DNA from: Halomonas jincaotanensis
GTDB lineage: Bacteria; Pseudomonadota; Gammaproteobacteria; Pseudomonadales; Halomonadaceae
NCBI RefSeq assembly: GCF_018448785.1
Contig: NZ_JAHCLU010000012.1
Location: 1 to 64,000 of the forward strand
DNA: 64,000 nucleotides
Direction of reading: 5' to 3'
Numbering within the stretch: the first letter of the stretch is position 1; every line of letters starts with the position of its first letter. Position numbers and translations under genes: made by a program. Shown one piece after another: positions 1 to 8,038 of this stretch. The notes beneath the pieces are model-generated. The model made no database searches. It saw only the letters and a list, made by a program, of their open reading frames with translations, and was not told the DNA's origin.

Positions 1-71
1 GCTGCGCCGGCGGTCAATATCAATTCCTGAACGTTATGAAAGGAGCCTGAGAAAGCCAGTAAGGGCATAGA

Positions 72-704
72 TCAACCGGTTACCAAGCAGCCCGAGGCCG
101 GTAATGCTGTCCAGTACCGACAACCAAGGGGTTCATAACGCTCGTCCGGCACCCTTATGAATGAGGCGGGGTTATCTACGTAGCCATACCCGTTACCTTC
201 CCCGACACTTGCGTAGTCATCCAGCAGGTCGGTAAGTTTCCAGAGTCGCGAACCCGCGGTGGCGTCATCGTCGATTTGTGATATATAAGAAAGATCTTCT
301 TTCGTCACATAATCTTCGTCGAACAGACCATAATCATCGGCATTGTCTTCATGAACCGGGATCGAGACGCCATCCTCGTTGACTTCAACCTCTTCCCATG
401 GGACGAGGACGTGCGTATCGCCAATGTCCCATAAGCCGCCAACTTGAGCGATGATGGCAACGATTTCGTTCTTATCGTTGAGAAGTATGTTCTCAACGCT
501 ACCGATCTCTTCATCATCCGAGCCTAAAACCTCTGTGTCCATCAAGCTTTCCGCTGTCATGCCACCTTCTTCATAGATGGTGTCATAATTCCATTCGCTG
601 ATAGCGGTTACATTACCATTATTTTCCTCTGCTTGAGCTTGAGCCGCGACCGTGGCCGAGGCAATTGCGACGGCTAAAATAGAAGCGGATTGTAACAGTC
701 TCAT
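72..704 (-). CDS. Exported PRC-barrel domain protein with abnormal C-terminus
   Basis: The chosen start at 704 is preceded by a strong AAGGAGG site and gives a 210-residue protein with a signal peptide (about residues 1-24, ending AQAQA). A longer reading from 962 lacks such a site and adds unconvincing sequence. Residues about 50-125 read as a PRC-barrel (DTEVLGSDDEEIGSVENILL, then a conserved VPWEEV strand). A second, related segment starts at RLWKLTDLLDDY but stops resembling the family after GYGYVD, near position 180; the rest (NPASFIRV to CLVTG) looks unrelated. In the family a second barrel would follow, so I infer a recombination or deletion junction there. Role unknown; exported PRC-barrel proteins of this sort are often stress-linked in proteobacteria. 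Confidence 0.65.
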   Translation of the reverse strand: MRLLQSASILAVAIASATVAAQAQAEENNGNVTAISEWNYDTIYEEGGMTAESLMDTEVLGSDDEEIGSVENILLNDKNEIVAIIAQVGGLWDIGDTHVLVPWEEVEVNEDGVSIPVHEDNADDYGLFDEDYVTKEDLSYISQIDDDATAGSRLWKLTDLLDDYASVGEGNGYGYVDNPASFIRVPDERYEPLGCRYWTALPASGCLVTG

Positions 705-1450
705 GAAGCTTTCCTCCTTGGCGCATTTTCCTGTGTCAGGATGCTGCGAAATCTCATCCTGAGATGATGGCGTCGCGGTCCGTGCGACGCATGGTGCAAT
801 TCCCTGTACAGGCTGTTCCCTTGCCGCACCCACATTTAAAATAGGCGAACTGTGCCATCTTATCTGTGCGCTGGCGTACAGGGCGTCGCTGTCGCGCGTC
901 AATCTGGATGAGAAGTTGGTGTCAAGGCCCCTCTCTTTTACCCTGCCTTGCCTGATGCACAAGGGGTGTCGTTCGAGTCCCTGTCGCTGGGCGACACGGG
1001 ATGGCTGGTCTTGAGTGTCGCGCGGATATGACGACAGCTATGGTAGAGAAGGACGCACTTTCGGCGAGATGCAACCGTTTTCCGCCGGAGCCTCTCAGCA
1101 TTTGATCGTCGTCATGGTCGCAGATGGCGCCGCTGTGACGGAGTGGTGTCACGCGAATCGGAAGCCTCGCCAAACATCGACTAGGCTGGACGTGCAGCGG
1201 ACACGGCGCCGGGTCCGCCTGCTTATCGGGCTCGGCTGGGCCGGACGCCGATCGCGGGCTACCTCAGGATGTAGGGATCACCGTCAAGTAACCGTACGTC
1301 GCTAACGATTTTCCGACCTGACGCCATAGCGCGACTGGCGAAACAGGAACAAAGCGCACCATCCCGTTCAAGGAGATACGGACGACATGTCGGAACCTCA
1401 CTCGTCCAGAGCGGGCGCCATCGTGCTCTTCGTGGCGGCGAACCACCGCC
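705..1450. other. Gene-poor stretch between two damaged genes
   Basis: About 750 bases with no convincing gene. The only ribosome site I trust is the AAGGAGG of the PRC-barrel gene at its left edge. Short open frames exist on both strands, but their translations are arginine- and proline-rich with no family resemblance. The right end, from about 1390, may be degenerate sequence once belonging to the PQQ dehydrogenase that follows. Confidence 0.5.
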
Positions 1451-2484
1451 ATGGATATTGAGACGGGCGAAGTCGTCTGGTCGCGGCAATGGGTTCATCA
1501 CGATATCTGGGATTACGATCCCCCCGCCCCCCTTCGTTGATGGATATCACGGTGGAGGGTGAGGAGATACCGGCGCTGATCCAGGCGACCAAGATGGGCT
1601 TTCTGTTTGTGGTTAATCGCGAAACCGGCGAAGACGTTTGGCCGATCGAGGAGCGTCCGGTGCCTGGCGGTGATGGAAGTGTCGACGGAGAGGATTACGC
1701 CCCGACCCAACCCTTCCCGACCAAACCGGCGCCGCTGCTCGATCAGTCCGAGAAGCCCGAGGTCTGGGCGCTGGCCGATGCCGTTAGCTTCGGTGAATGC
1801 TCGGCACTCTGGGAGGATCTCCGGTACGAAGGCCTGTACACCCCGCCTACCACCCAAGGCGAAGGCACGCTGGGCTACCCCATCACGGCGGGCGGTGCAC
1901 AGTGGGGTGGAGTGGCCTTCGATCCGGAGAGCCAGACGGCGATTGTCAACACTTCTCACATTGTGCAGTACGTCAAGCTCTATGGGCGCGAGGCGTACGA
2001 GGAAGCCAACACCGGCTCGGGCAATAAAGTGGGTTTCGCGCCACAGGAAGGGGCGCCCTATGGCATGCGCCTCAAAGTGGCGATGAATTGGCTGGGCATG
2101 CCCTGCTGGGAACCGCCCTTCGGTGAACTCGTGGCCCTCGATATGACCACCGGTGAGGTGAAATGGCGTCGCCCGGTGGGTGCTTCGCAGCAACACGGTT
2201 TCTTCATGCCTGAAAGCTGGGGCTCGCCGACGATCGGCGGCCCAGCGGTCACAGCCGGCGGGCTGGTATTCATTGGCGCCTCAATGGACGCCAAGGTGCT
2301 CGCCTATTCGCTCGAGACGGGCGAGGAGCTGTGGGAAGACCAGGTCGAGGCGCCCTCCGTATCGAACCCTGCGGTCTACGAATACAACGGTCGCGAGTAC
2401 GTTGCCTTCATTGCCGGCGGCAACACCATTCTGAAAGCTGATGTCGGCGATCAGATCGCGGTCTACGCGCTGCCGGAAGACTAG
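1451..2484 (+). pseudogene. 3' remnant of a PQQ-dependent (glucose/quinate-type) dehydrogenase
   Basis: The frame from 1489 to 2484 encodes the C-terminal half of a quinoprotein beta-propeller: QATKMGFLFVVNRETGEDVW, a WGGVAFDPES strand, GWGSPTIGGPAVTAGGLVFI-like strands and a terminal EYVAFIAGGN. Just upstream, in another frame (from 1451), the sequence reads [20 protein letters not shown] followed by DYDPPAP, which is the normal preceding segment. The two frames meet in a C-rich tract at 1520-1532, where one extra C would restore continuity. The N-terminal half, including the usual membrane region, is absent. The gene is therefore truncated at its 5' end and frameshifted. Intact members oxidise sugars or quinate in the periplasm and pass electrons to ubiquinone. 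Confidence 0.8.
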
Positions 2485-2511
2485 CCGCCGGCAGCCAATC
2501 GCAGAAGAAGA

Positions 2512-2537
2512 CGGGGCGGGTCTTCGGACTCGCCCCG
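2512..2537 (+). terminator. Hairpin downstream of the PQQ dehydrogenase remnant
   Basis: An 11-base-pair stem (2512-2522 with 2527-2537, one G-T wobble) is closed by a TTCG tetraloop. The tail is CCTTGTGTG, poor in T, so termination strength is uncertain. It sits 28 bases after the stop codon. Confidence 0.5.
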
Positions 2538-2569
2538 CCTTGTGTGAAGGAGCAACTCTTTCGATTATT

Positions 2570-3045
2570 TCAACGACCCCACCTTGCCTGCGACGCCTGG
2601 CGCTGATAACGCTTGGCGAAGGGCGCCGCGGTCACGCCATGCACGATGATCGAGACGGCCACGATCAGGCTGCCGACCACCCAGGCCGTGTCGTTTTTGA
2701 TTCGCCTGGCAATCAGCACGGCATAGAAGAGCGCCAAAACACCGATCGGACCGAACCAGCCCATTACCAGCGCAAACGGCTTCTCCCTTACCGGTGGCAG
2801 CCAGGGCCGTAGTGCCGAGATGACCGGCAAGCGGCGCAGCAGTAAGACGAGCGCGGCAAGCGCAGGGCGATGCCCATCAGGCTGATACCAAGCGTCAGGC
2901 GGGCGGTCTCTTCAAGCAACGTATAGACATTGCCCCACGCTGAGGGATTAAGCCACCCGAGCCCATGGGGGCTGAGCAGGATGCCCAGCAGAAAGGCCAC
3001 CAGCGGAGGAGTCAGCCAGGAGCGATCGAGCGGTCGTGACAGCAA
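2570..3045 (-). pseudogene. Na+/H+ (CPA1/NhaP-type) antiporter with central deletion
   Basis: Two pieces of one antiporter lie in different frames on the minus strand. The upstream piece (from 3045) reads SWLTPPLVAFLLGILLSPHG and then LTLGISLMGIALRLP, typical of the N-terminal membrane segments. The downstream piece (to 2570) reads LVMGWFGPIGVLALFYAVLI then GSLIVAVSIIVHGVTAAPFA, typical of the last segments. The join is near 2835-2870, where CGGCAAGCG occurs twice 31 bases apart. The central few hundred residues, which hold the ion-binding aspartates, are missing, and the very N-terminus is lost against the neighbouring phospholipase gene. It cannot encode a working transporter. Confidence 0.85.
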
Positions 3046-4338
3046 TCAAAGCTGCGATATGACGGGGAACAGAACCTTTTCCGAAATTTTTTCACGCAAC
3101 CCGCGGCTTTTCCACTGGGCATAGGAATACGGCTCAGCCGCCAGCAGATCGTTCTCGAACGCCGCCGTCATCTGTGTTGCGAAGTCGCTGCTATAGACAT
3201 TAAGACTCGCTTCGTCATTGAGCCGAATCGAGCGAATGTCGAAGTTGGTTGAACCCACCGAAACAAACTCGGTATCGATAACCAGCAGCTTCGTGTGAAG
3301 CATCGTCGGCTGATAGACGTGGATCTCGGCACCTGCGTGCAGCAGCACGCCCCAATCGGCCTTGGAGGCGATCTTGACCGTTAGCGAATCGATGTGCGGC
3401 CCAGGCAATAGAATGCGAACGCGAACGTCCCGACGGCGGGCAGCGATCAAGGCCTCGATCAACAGCCTGTCGGGCACAAAGTAGGACGCCGCCAAGTCGA
3501 TAGTCGCGTCGGCTGCCGCGATGGCAAGTAGATACATCAGGTGCATGCTCTCGCTCCCGCCGGATGGCGAGGCAAGGAATACGTGCGATTCCATCTCGCC
3601 CTCCTTCTGCAGGTCCGGAAAGTAGTTCGGGCCGTTCAGCACTTGGCCGGTGATCTTGATCCAATTGTCGTTGAAGGCCGCTTGCAACTGCTGCACGACG
3701 GGCCCGTCAATCCGGAAGTGAGTGTCTCGCCAGTGCTCGGGATCGCCTCCGTCGCCAGTCCACTGATCCGCTATGCCTACCCCTCCGGTGAACCCGATGC
3801 ATCCATCGACCACGAGCAATTTGCGATGGGTGCGGTTGTTCATGCGCTGGAGGCTGTACCACTGCAGCGGCCGATATCGATGCAAACGCACCCCGGCGGC
3901 CTGCAGGGAATCCAGCAGCGACGGCTCCATCTTATTGCTACCGACCCAGTCGATGATGACGCTAACCGGCACGCCCGCTCGGGCCCGTTCAGAAAGCGCT
4001 TGCGTGAACTCTTCGCCGGTCTGCCCCGACCAGTAAATGAAGGTTTCTAAAGTGATCGACGTCTGAGCCGAGCGGATGGCCTGCAGCATCGCTGGAAAGA
4101 TCTCGTTGCCGTTTTGCAGCGGGGTCACCTTACTGCCGCGCACTATCCTCGGACCCAGCAAGACGGACATCTCGCGCCGAAACTGCGGATCGGAGACAAC
4201 ATAGCGATGCTCGACTTTGCGCTCCAGCGCTTTCTCGGGTGGCTTGACGTTCTGCCACAATAACAGCGTCAGGCCGGTGGCCAGCACGGTGGTCCCGATT
4301 ACCCAGAGCATAGATTTCTGGCTCCCAGTCGATGACAT
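3046..4338 (-). CDS. Phospholipase D superfamily protein, cardiolipin synthase-like
   Basis: A 430-residue protein with one N-terminal membrane segment (about residues 10-28) and two complete HKD motifs: HRKLLVVD at 171-178 and HTKLLVID at 348-355, each followed by the usual GGVGI or GSTNFD segment. This is the layout of bacterial cardiolipin synthases, which condense two phosphatidylglycerol molecules at the inner membrane, usually raised under high salt. It seems intact although its neighbour downstream is a deletion-scarred antiporter whose remnant begins one base after the stop. The family also contains synthases with other head-group preferences, so the exact reaction is inferred. Confidence 0.85.
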   Translation of the reverse strand: MSSTGSQKSMLWVIGTTVLATGLTLLLWQNVKPPEKALERKVEHRYVVSDPQFRREMSVLLGPRIVRGSKVTPLQNGNEIFPAMLQAIRSAQTSITLETFIYWSGQTGEEFTQALSERARAGVPVSVIIDWVGSNKMEPSLLDSLQAAGVRLHRYRPLQWYSLQRMNNRTHRKLLVVDGCIGFTGGVGIADQWTGDGGDPEHWRDTHFRIDGPVVQQLQAAFNDNWIKITGQVLNGPNYFPDLQKEGEMESHVFLASPSGGSESMHLMYLLAIAAADATIDLAASYFVPDRLLIEALIAARRRDVRVRILLPGPHIDSLTVKIASKADWGVLLHAGAEIHVYQPTMLHTKLLVIDTEFVSVGSTNFDIRSIRLNDEASLNVYSSDFATQMTAAFENDLLAAEPYSYAQWKSRGLREKISEKVLFPVISQL

Positions 4339-4552
4339 CCAAGCTGGACAAAGGAGAACAGCTCAGTCAATGGATACGGGCGGCTTTCTATTTGCGGCAC
4401 GCAGCAATCCGGCACCGAGGATGCGGTAGCGGATGTCGTTGCCACTGTAGACCAGCGCTGAGTATAGGCAACCGCCTGGTTTCATGATCGGCAAGAGGGT
4501 GCCAGGCCTAAACGGATGTCTGAAAATCCGCACGCCAGGACGCTCACACTAC

Positions 4553-5260
4553 CTATCTGAGCATCTGATCGTAGATCTCGCAATCGGCGGCGTAGCAGCA
4601 ACAGGAGGCCTCCTCGAGGCCAAGGCGATCGTGTACGGTGATCCTGCCACGGTAATAGTCGATAAGGCCGCGCCTTTGCAGCGCCTTGGCCGCCACGGAG
4701 ACTCCCTCACGACGCACGCCCAGCATCGAGGAAAGAAACGTGTGGGTGAGACGCAACTGGTCACCCCGGGTCCTGTCATGAGCCGTCAACAACGCGCGTG
4801 CCAGACGCGCTTCCAATTGGTGGAAATGGGCACAGGCTGCGGATTGGGATAACTGGCTCACCAAGACGTAGAGATGGCGCCTCAACAGTTCCTCTAGCGC
4901 GAGACTCCCCTCGAGGTGGTCCAGGAAGCAGGCCGACGACACACGCAGGGCTGGTCCCGCCCCCTGGACGACCGCTTGAAGCGAACTTCTCTCTGACCCG
5001 AGCATCAGGGAGATCCCCACCATCTCTTCATTGCCGGCCATGGAGACTTCCAGCTGACCTCCGCTCTTCAGGGAGGCAACCAGGGAAACGAGGCAGTCAA
5101 TGGGAAAGAAGGCGTGAGAGATCCTTTCACCCGGCTTGGCCAACATCTGGCCGTGTTCCAAATCCACGGTCTCACAGTCGGCGAGAAATCGTTCCCTTTC
5201 CTCTTCAGGCAGGCTGTCGAGAAGTCGATTGGTATGAGAAAGGGAGGTCGTGAAACTCAT
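4553..5260 (-). CDS. Crp/Fnr family transcriptional regulator
   Basis: Start at 5260 (MSFTTSLSHT) fits the family N-terminus and has an AGGACAGG site; a reading from 5437 adds 59 unconvincing residues. The 235-residue protein has a cyclic-nucleotide-binding-like beta roll (GQMLAKPGERISHAFFPIDC), a dimerisation helix rich in Leu, Gln and Ala, and a Crp-type helix-turn-helix (LTHTFLSSMLGVRREGVSVA). It lacks the four N-terminal cysteines of Fnr and the clear phosphate-binding cassette of Crp, so it belongs to the group with unknown ligand. It is divergent from ectD, 631 bases away. The protein ends in a cysteine-rich segment (CCCYAADC), an odd feature that could bind metal or sense redox. Confidence 0.85.
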   Translation of the reverse strand: MSFTTSLSHTNRLLDSLPEEERERFLADCETVDLEHGQMLAKPGERISHAFFPIDCLVSLVASLKSGGQLEVSMAGNEEMVGISLMLGSERSSLQAVVQGAGPALRVSSACFLDHLEGSLALEELLRRHLYVLVSQLSQSAACAHFHQLEARLARALLTAHDRTRGDQLRLTHTFLSSMLGVRREGVSVAAKALQRRGLIDYYRGRITVHDRLGLEEASCCCYAADCEIYDQMLR

Positions 5261-5891
5261 GTGACCTGTCCTAGAGTGAATAATTAGCCATCGGCACATG
5301 GAAAGAACATCATGAAACCTCGATGGCAGAAACCGATCGGGAAAGAAAATATCTCTCACATCGACGACACCTAGGACGTTAGTATGGGCGTTTTTTTCTA
5401 TCCAGTCGGTGCGGTGGAAAACATTGGTTTCGCTCATGTGTATGGGGGGTGAGGGCCTCTACGAGGTAAAGACATCGAAACGTGATCAAGTGGTGACCGG
5501 GAGAGGATCTCGGTCTTCAACAGGTCTATCGAGCCTTACGGTTTTCCTCCAGGATGCGCAGGGCGGAATTTCCTTAAGTCTCCCCCATTCCGCAACGCTG
5601 CGTTCGTTAGCGCACAGTGAGTGCGCGCCGTAATGTTTACCCTGAGGGTGAGTGTGGCAAAAGAAATGCCTAAACAAGGATATTTCACTATATCTGGTTA
5701 TTCGAGAACTTCCTGCTCAAGCCGTTCCGAGAGTTGTGTGCCCCTGAACGAGACCTGTGGCCACCTTTAAATTCCTCTGATGGATTGGGATGGTCGGGAC
5801 TCATGGTTGTTGTCCCTGGTTGTTGTCCCTGAACGCTTGGTCATTGAGACCGCCGTGCATTCATTTAAAGATAAAGGGATTCTTTATTACT
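5261..5891. other. Long divergent intergenic region between the Crp/Fnr gene and ectD
   Basis: About 630 bases without a convincing gene. It must hold the promoters for both flanking genes. The part just before ectD (5860-5890) is AT-rich in an otherwise GC-rich window (TTTAAAGATAAAGGGATTC), as expected for an osmotically induced promoter, but I cannot place -35 and -10 boxes with confidence. A 63-codon minus-strand frame at 5486-5677 has no family resemblance and is not called. Confidence 0.5.
5805..5830. repeat. Perfect 13-base tandem duplication upstream of ectD
   Basis: GGTTGTTGTCCCT occurs twice head to tail (5805-5817 and 5818-5830), 61 bases before the ectD start. Two copies only, so it could be a slippage duplication or a doubled binding site. 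Confidence 0.9.
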
Positions 5892-6827
5892 ATGAAACAA
5901 TCCAATGATGCCTTTCCTTCACGTCTAAAAGAGTCCGAAGATCGGGTCGAGCCGTTTATCCGGACCGACCCCGTGGTTCATTCCGGCAATGAATACCGGT
6001 GGCATGGGCCGCTGGATGAGGTCGCGTTATCAAAATATGAGCGCGATGGCTTTCTGTGGTTTAAAGGGTTCTTCAACCAGGAGCGGATGGCTCCGTTCTT
6101 CGACGAACTTCGTGAGATGAGTCAGGACAAGGAAATGCTGGCATCAGACCAGGTTATCCAGGACCCCAACACCGGCGACATCCGCTCAGTGTTCGCCATG
6201 CATGAGCTTTCCGATCACTTCAGCCGCCTGACCCGAGACCCCCGCATCCTGGGTATGGTCAGGCAGCTGCTCGGCAGTGAGGTCTACATTCACCAATCGC
6301 GGATTAACGACAAGTTGGGGTTTGAAGGCAGTGGCTTTTACTGGCACTCGGACTTCGAGACCTGGCACAGTGAAGATGGAATGCCCCGCATGCGGTCGGT
6401 TAGTGCCTCGCTGATGCTCACGGACAATAACGAGTTCAATGGCCCGCTGATGTTGATTCCCGGCTCCCACCACTACTTCATCCCCTGCGTGGGTGAAACG
6501 CCGGACCTCAACTGGCAAGAATCCCTCAAGGCCCAGCGGCTAGGGGTTCCGGACCAGAAGGCACTCGCCATGATGGCCAATCGCGGCGGTATTCAGGCGC
6601 CTAAAGGGCCGGCAGGTTCGCTGATGCTGTTTGAGGGCAATACGCTGCACGCATCGAACCTAAACATGTCCCCTTGGCCCAGGTCCAATCTGTTCTTTGT
6701 CTACAACAGTGTCGACAACCTGCTGAAAGAGCCCTATGCCGCCAAGTCGGAACGGCCCGACTTTTTGGGGGCCCGGAAGAACACCGCACCCCTGACGATG
6801 CATGACGATTTCCCAGAACTGGCCTGA
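5892..6827 (+). CDS. ectD: Ectoine hydroxylase
   Basis: EctD is a cytoplasmic Fe(II)- and 2-oxoglutarate-dependent dioxygenase that converts the compatible solute ectoine to 5-hydroxyectoine. The 311-residue product has the family signature FYWHSDFETWHSEDGMPRMR at about 149-168. Iron ligands are H152, D154 and H253, and the NTLHASNLNMSP segment follows the usual spacing. Start at 5892 (MKQSND) was chosen by family length; the upstream AAAGGGA is rather distant (about 15 bases). No ectABC genes are in the window, so the substrate pathway must be encoded elsewhere or ectoine imported; ectD apart from ectABC is known in Halomonas. An AT-rich upstream region suggests salt-regulated expression, which is inference. 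Confidence 0.97.
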   Translation: MKQSNDAFPSRLKESEDRVEPFIRTDPVVHSGNEYRWHGPLDEVALSKYERDGFLWFKGFFNQERMAPFFDELREMSQDKEMLASDQVIQDPNTGDIRSVFAMHELSDHFSRLTRDPRILGMVRQLLGSEVYIHQSRINDKLGFEGSGFYWHSDFETWHSEDGMPRMRSVSASLMLTDNNEFNGPLMLIPGSHHYFIPCVGETPDLNWQESLKAQRLGVPDQKALAMMANRGGIQAPKGPAGSLMLFEGNTLHASNLNMSPWPRSNLFFVYNSVDNLLKEPYAAKSERPDFLGARKNTAPLTMHDDFPELA

Positions 6828-6911
6828 CCAACGCAGGGTCCTGGGCAAATAAAAAGCAGGGAGTCGCCCTGGCCCCGCCTAATTCATCGGGATGACTCAG
6901 AAAAGAAGATG

Positions 6912-6952
6912 GTCGGGTAGACCGGGACGAGCAATCGCCCGGTCTACCCGAC
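6912..6952 (-). terminator. Perfect 15-base-pair hairpin, probable minus-strand terminator
   Basis: The arms 6912-6926 and 6938-6952 are perfectly complementary with an 11-base loop. On the minus strand the stem is followed by CATCTTCTTTTCTGAG, T-rich; on the plus strand the tail has no T run. I infer the preserved terminator of the former response regulator-sensor kinase operon, now abutting its remnant. It could also protect the 3' end of ectD mRNA. Confidence 0.65.
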
Positions 6953-6959
6953 TCAAGTG

Positions 6960-7318
6960 TCTGATGTGGTCACCGAGAAAGGGCGATCGGGTAGCCAGAC
7001 CCAGGCCGCGGCGCCCGGTCAGCCGTTCGAGTCCTTCCACGACCGGGGCCAGCCCCCAGTGGATCTGAAGCGCCAGGCTGGCCAGCAGCAAGCCCCCAGC
7101 CCGACCAGGGAGAGCGCCAGCAGGCGATTGAGGCGAGTGACCCCGCGGTCGAATTCCTCTCGCGAACCGGCCACCTCGCTGACATGCAAGGGCGTTTCCA
7201 GCGGTGCCAGATTTATGACGCGCTCGATGACTCTGAGCGGGGTCTCCCGGGGGCCGAGGACATCGCACAGGGTCAGGGTGCTCGCATCGCCGACTTGCCC
7301 GTACCAGCCGGAAAATAC
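6960..7318 (-). pseudogene. Remnant of a two-component sensor histidine kinase
   Basis: On the minus strand, frame-by-frame reading gives VFSGWYGQVGDASTLTLCDV, then SREEFDRGVTRLNRLLALSL and, after a shift in the run of five C on the plus strand at 7093-7097, GLLLASLALQIHWGLAPVVE. This is the end of a periplasmic sensor domain, the second membrane helix and the start of the linker. The first membrane helix, the histidine box and the ATPase domain are missing. It lies directly after the response regulator remnant, as in a regulator-kinase operon. Confidence 0.75.
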
Positions 7319-7575
7319 CTAGTCGAAGCGTGGGTCACCCAGCGAGCGTTCATGCAGTAGACGGCTGATCTGGACATCGATGACGTTGGAGTCCGGCTCA
7401 TGGTCGCGATCGTAGACATGCTCGGCGAACTCGGTATGGCTGACTACCCGTGGCGCGGCATGCAGCAGGTAGGCGACCAGGCGCGATTCCTGAGCCATCA
7501 GGCTCACCGGCCGGCCGCTGCGTACCTCATCGTGCAGGCCCTGCCAGTGCTCGTCGCTCCAGGAGGAACGCCAGC
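7319..7575 (-). pseudogene. C-terminal remnant of an OmpR/PhoP-type response regulator
   Basis: The minus strand reads SGRPVSLMAQESRLVAYLLH and then VVSHTEFAEHVYDRDHEPDS, ending NVIDVQISRL. This is the winged-helix DNA-binding domain of an OmpR-family regulator. The receiver domain is gone, cut off near 7570, and the last residues (normally IRTVRGxGY) are replaced by a stop at the junction with the kinase remnant. It cannot receive a phosphoryl signal. Confidence 0.8.
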
Positions 7576-7577
7576 AT

Positions 7578-7784
7578 TTGATTACCGGCGCCTGGGGCAT
7601 TACCGCCGACGACGTCCGCCAGGCCTTCGATGCGGCGAGTGCCGAGGGTATGGTCGACTTTGAGGAGATCAAGATCGACAAGGACGGCACCATCGAGATC
7701 GAGGGGCGTAATGATCAGGGCCGCGAACTCGAGATTACTACCCGCCTCGGCGAGAGTGGCGTGACCCACGTCGAGCGCGACTGA
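7578..7784 (+). pseudogene. C-terminal remnant of a PepSY-domain protein
   Basis: Sixty-eight codons (TADDVRQAFDAASAEGMVDF, then EIEGRNDQGRELEITT) resemble the terminal PepSY repeat of small exported proteins that commonly lie next to regulator-kinase pairs. The signal peptide and first repeat are absent. It is divergent from, and directly abuts, the truncated regulator, so one deletion seems to have removed the 5' ends of both genes and their shared promoter region. Confidence 0.6.
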
Positions 7785-8038
7785 CCGTTTGGCGTCTAGT
7801 CGCATCTTTTCTGTGACGGTCGACCTACTGCCGCCCTCTTGTTGATGGGAAGGGACTGACAGGAAACTGAGGTTAGGCAGGAAACAGAGGACTGGAACGG
7901 CGTTGAAACGCTGCGGCAGGGGCTTCGCTTATAGGGTGCTAGGCTTATCCAAGTGCATTGAATCGTCATTCAATGGTCATGAAGGCGTCACCGGGTTGCG
8001 CGTCAAATGGTCCGCCTCACTCACTTGGAGAGCTCGTC

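Noticed and set aside
1015..1305. 96-codon plus-strand open frame
   Set aside because: Arg-rich, no ribosome site, no family resemblance.
5486..5677. 63-codon minus-strand open frame in the ectD upstream region
   Set aside because: No ribosome site or recognisable domain; could be part of an old mobile-element end, but I cannot support that.
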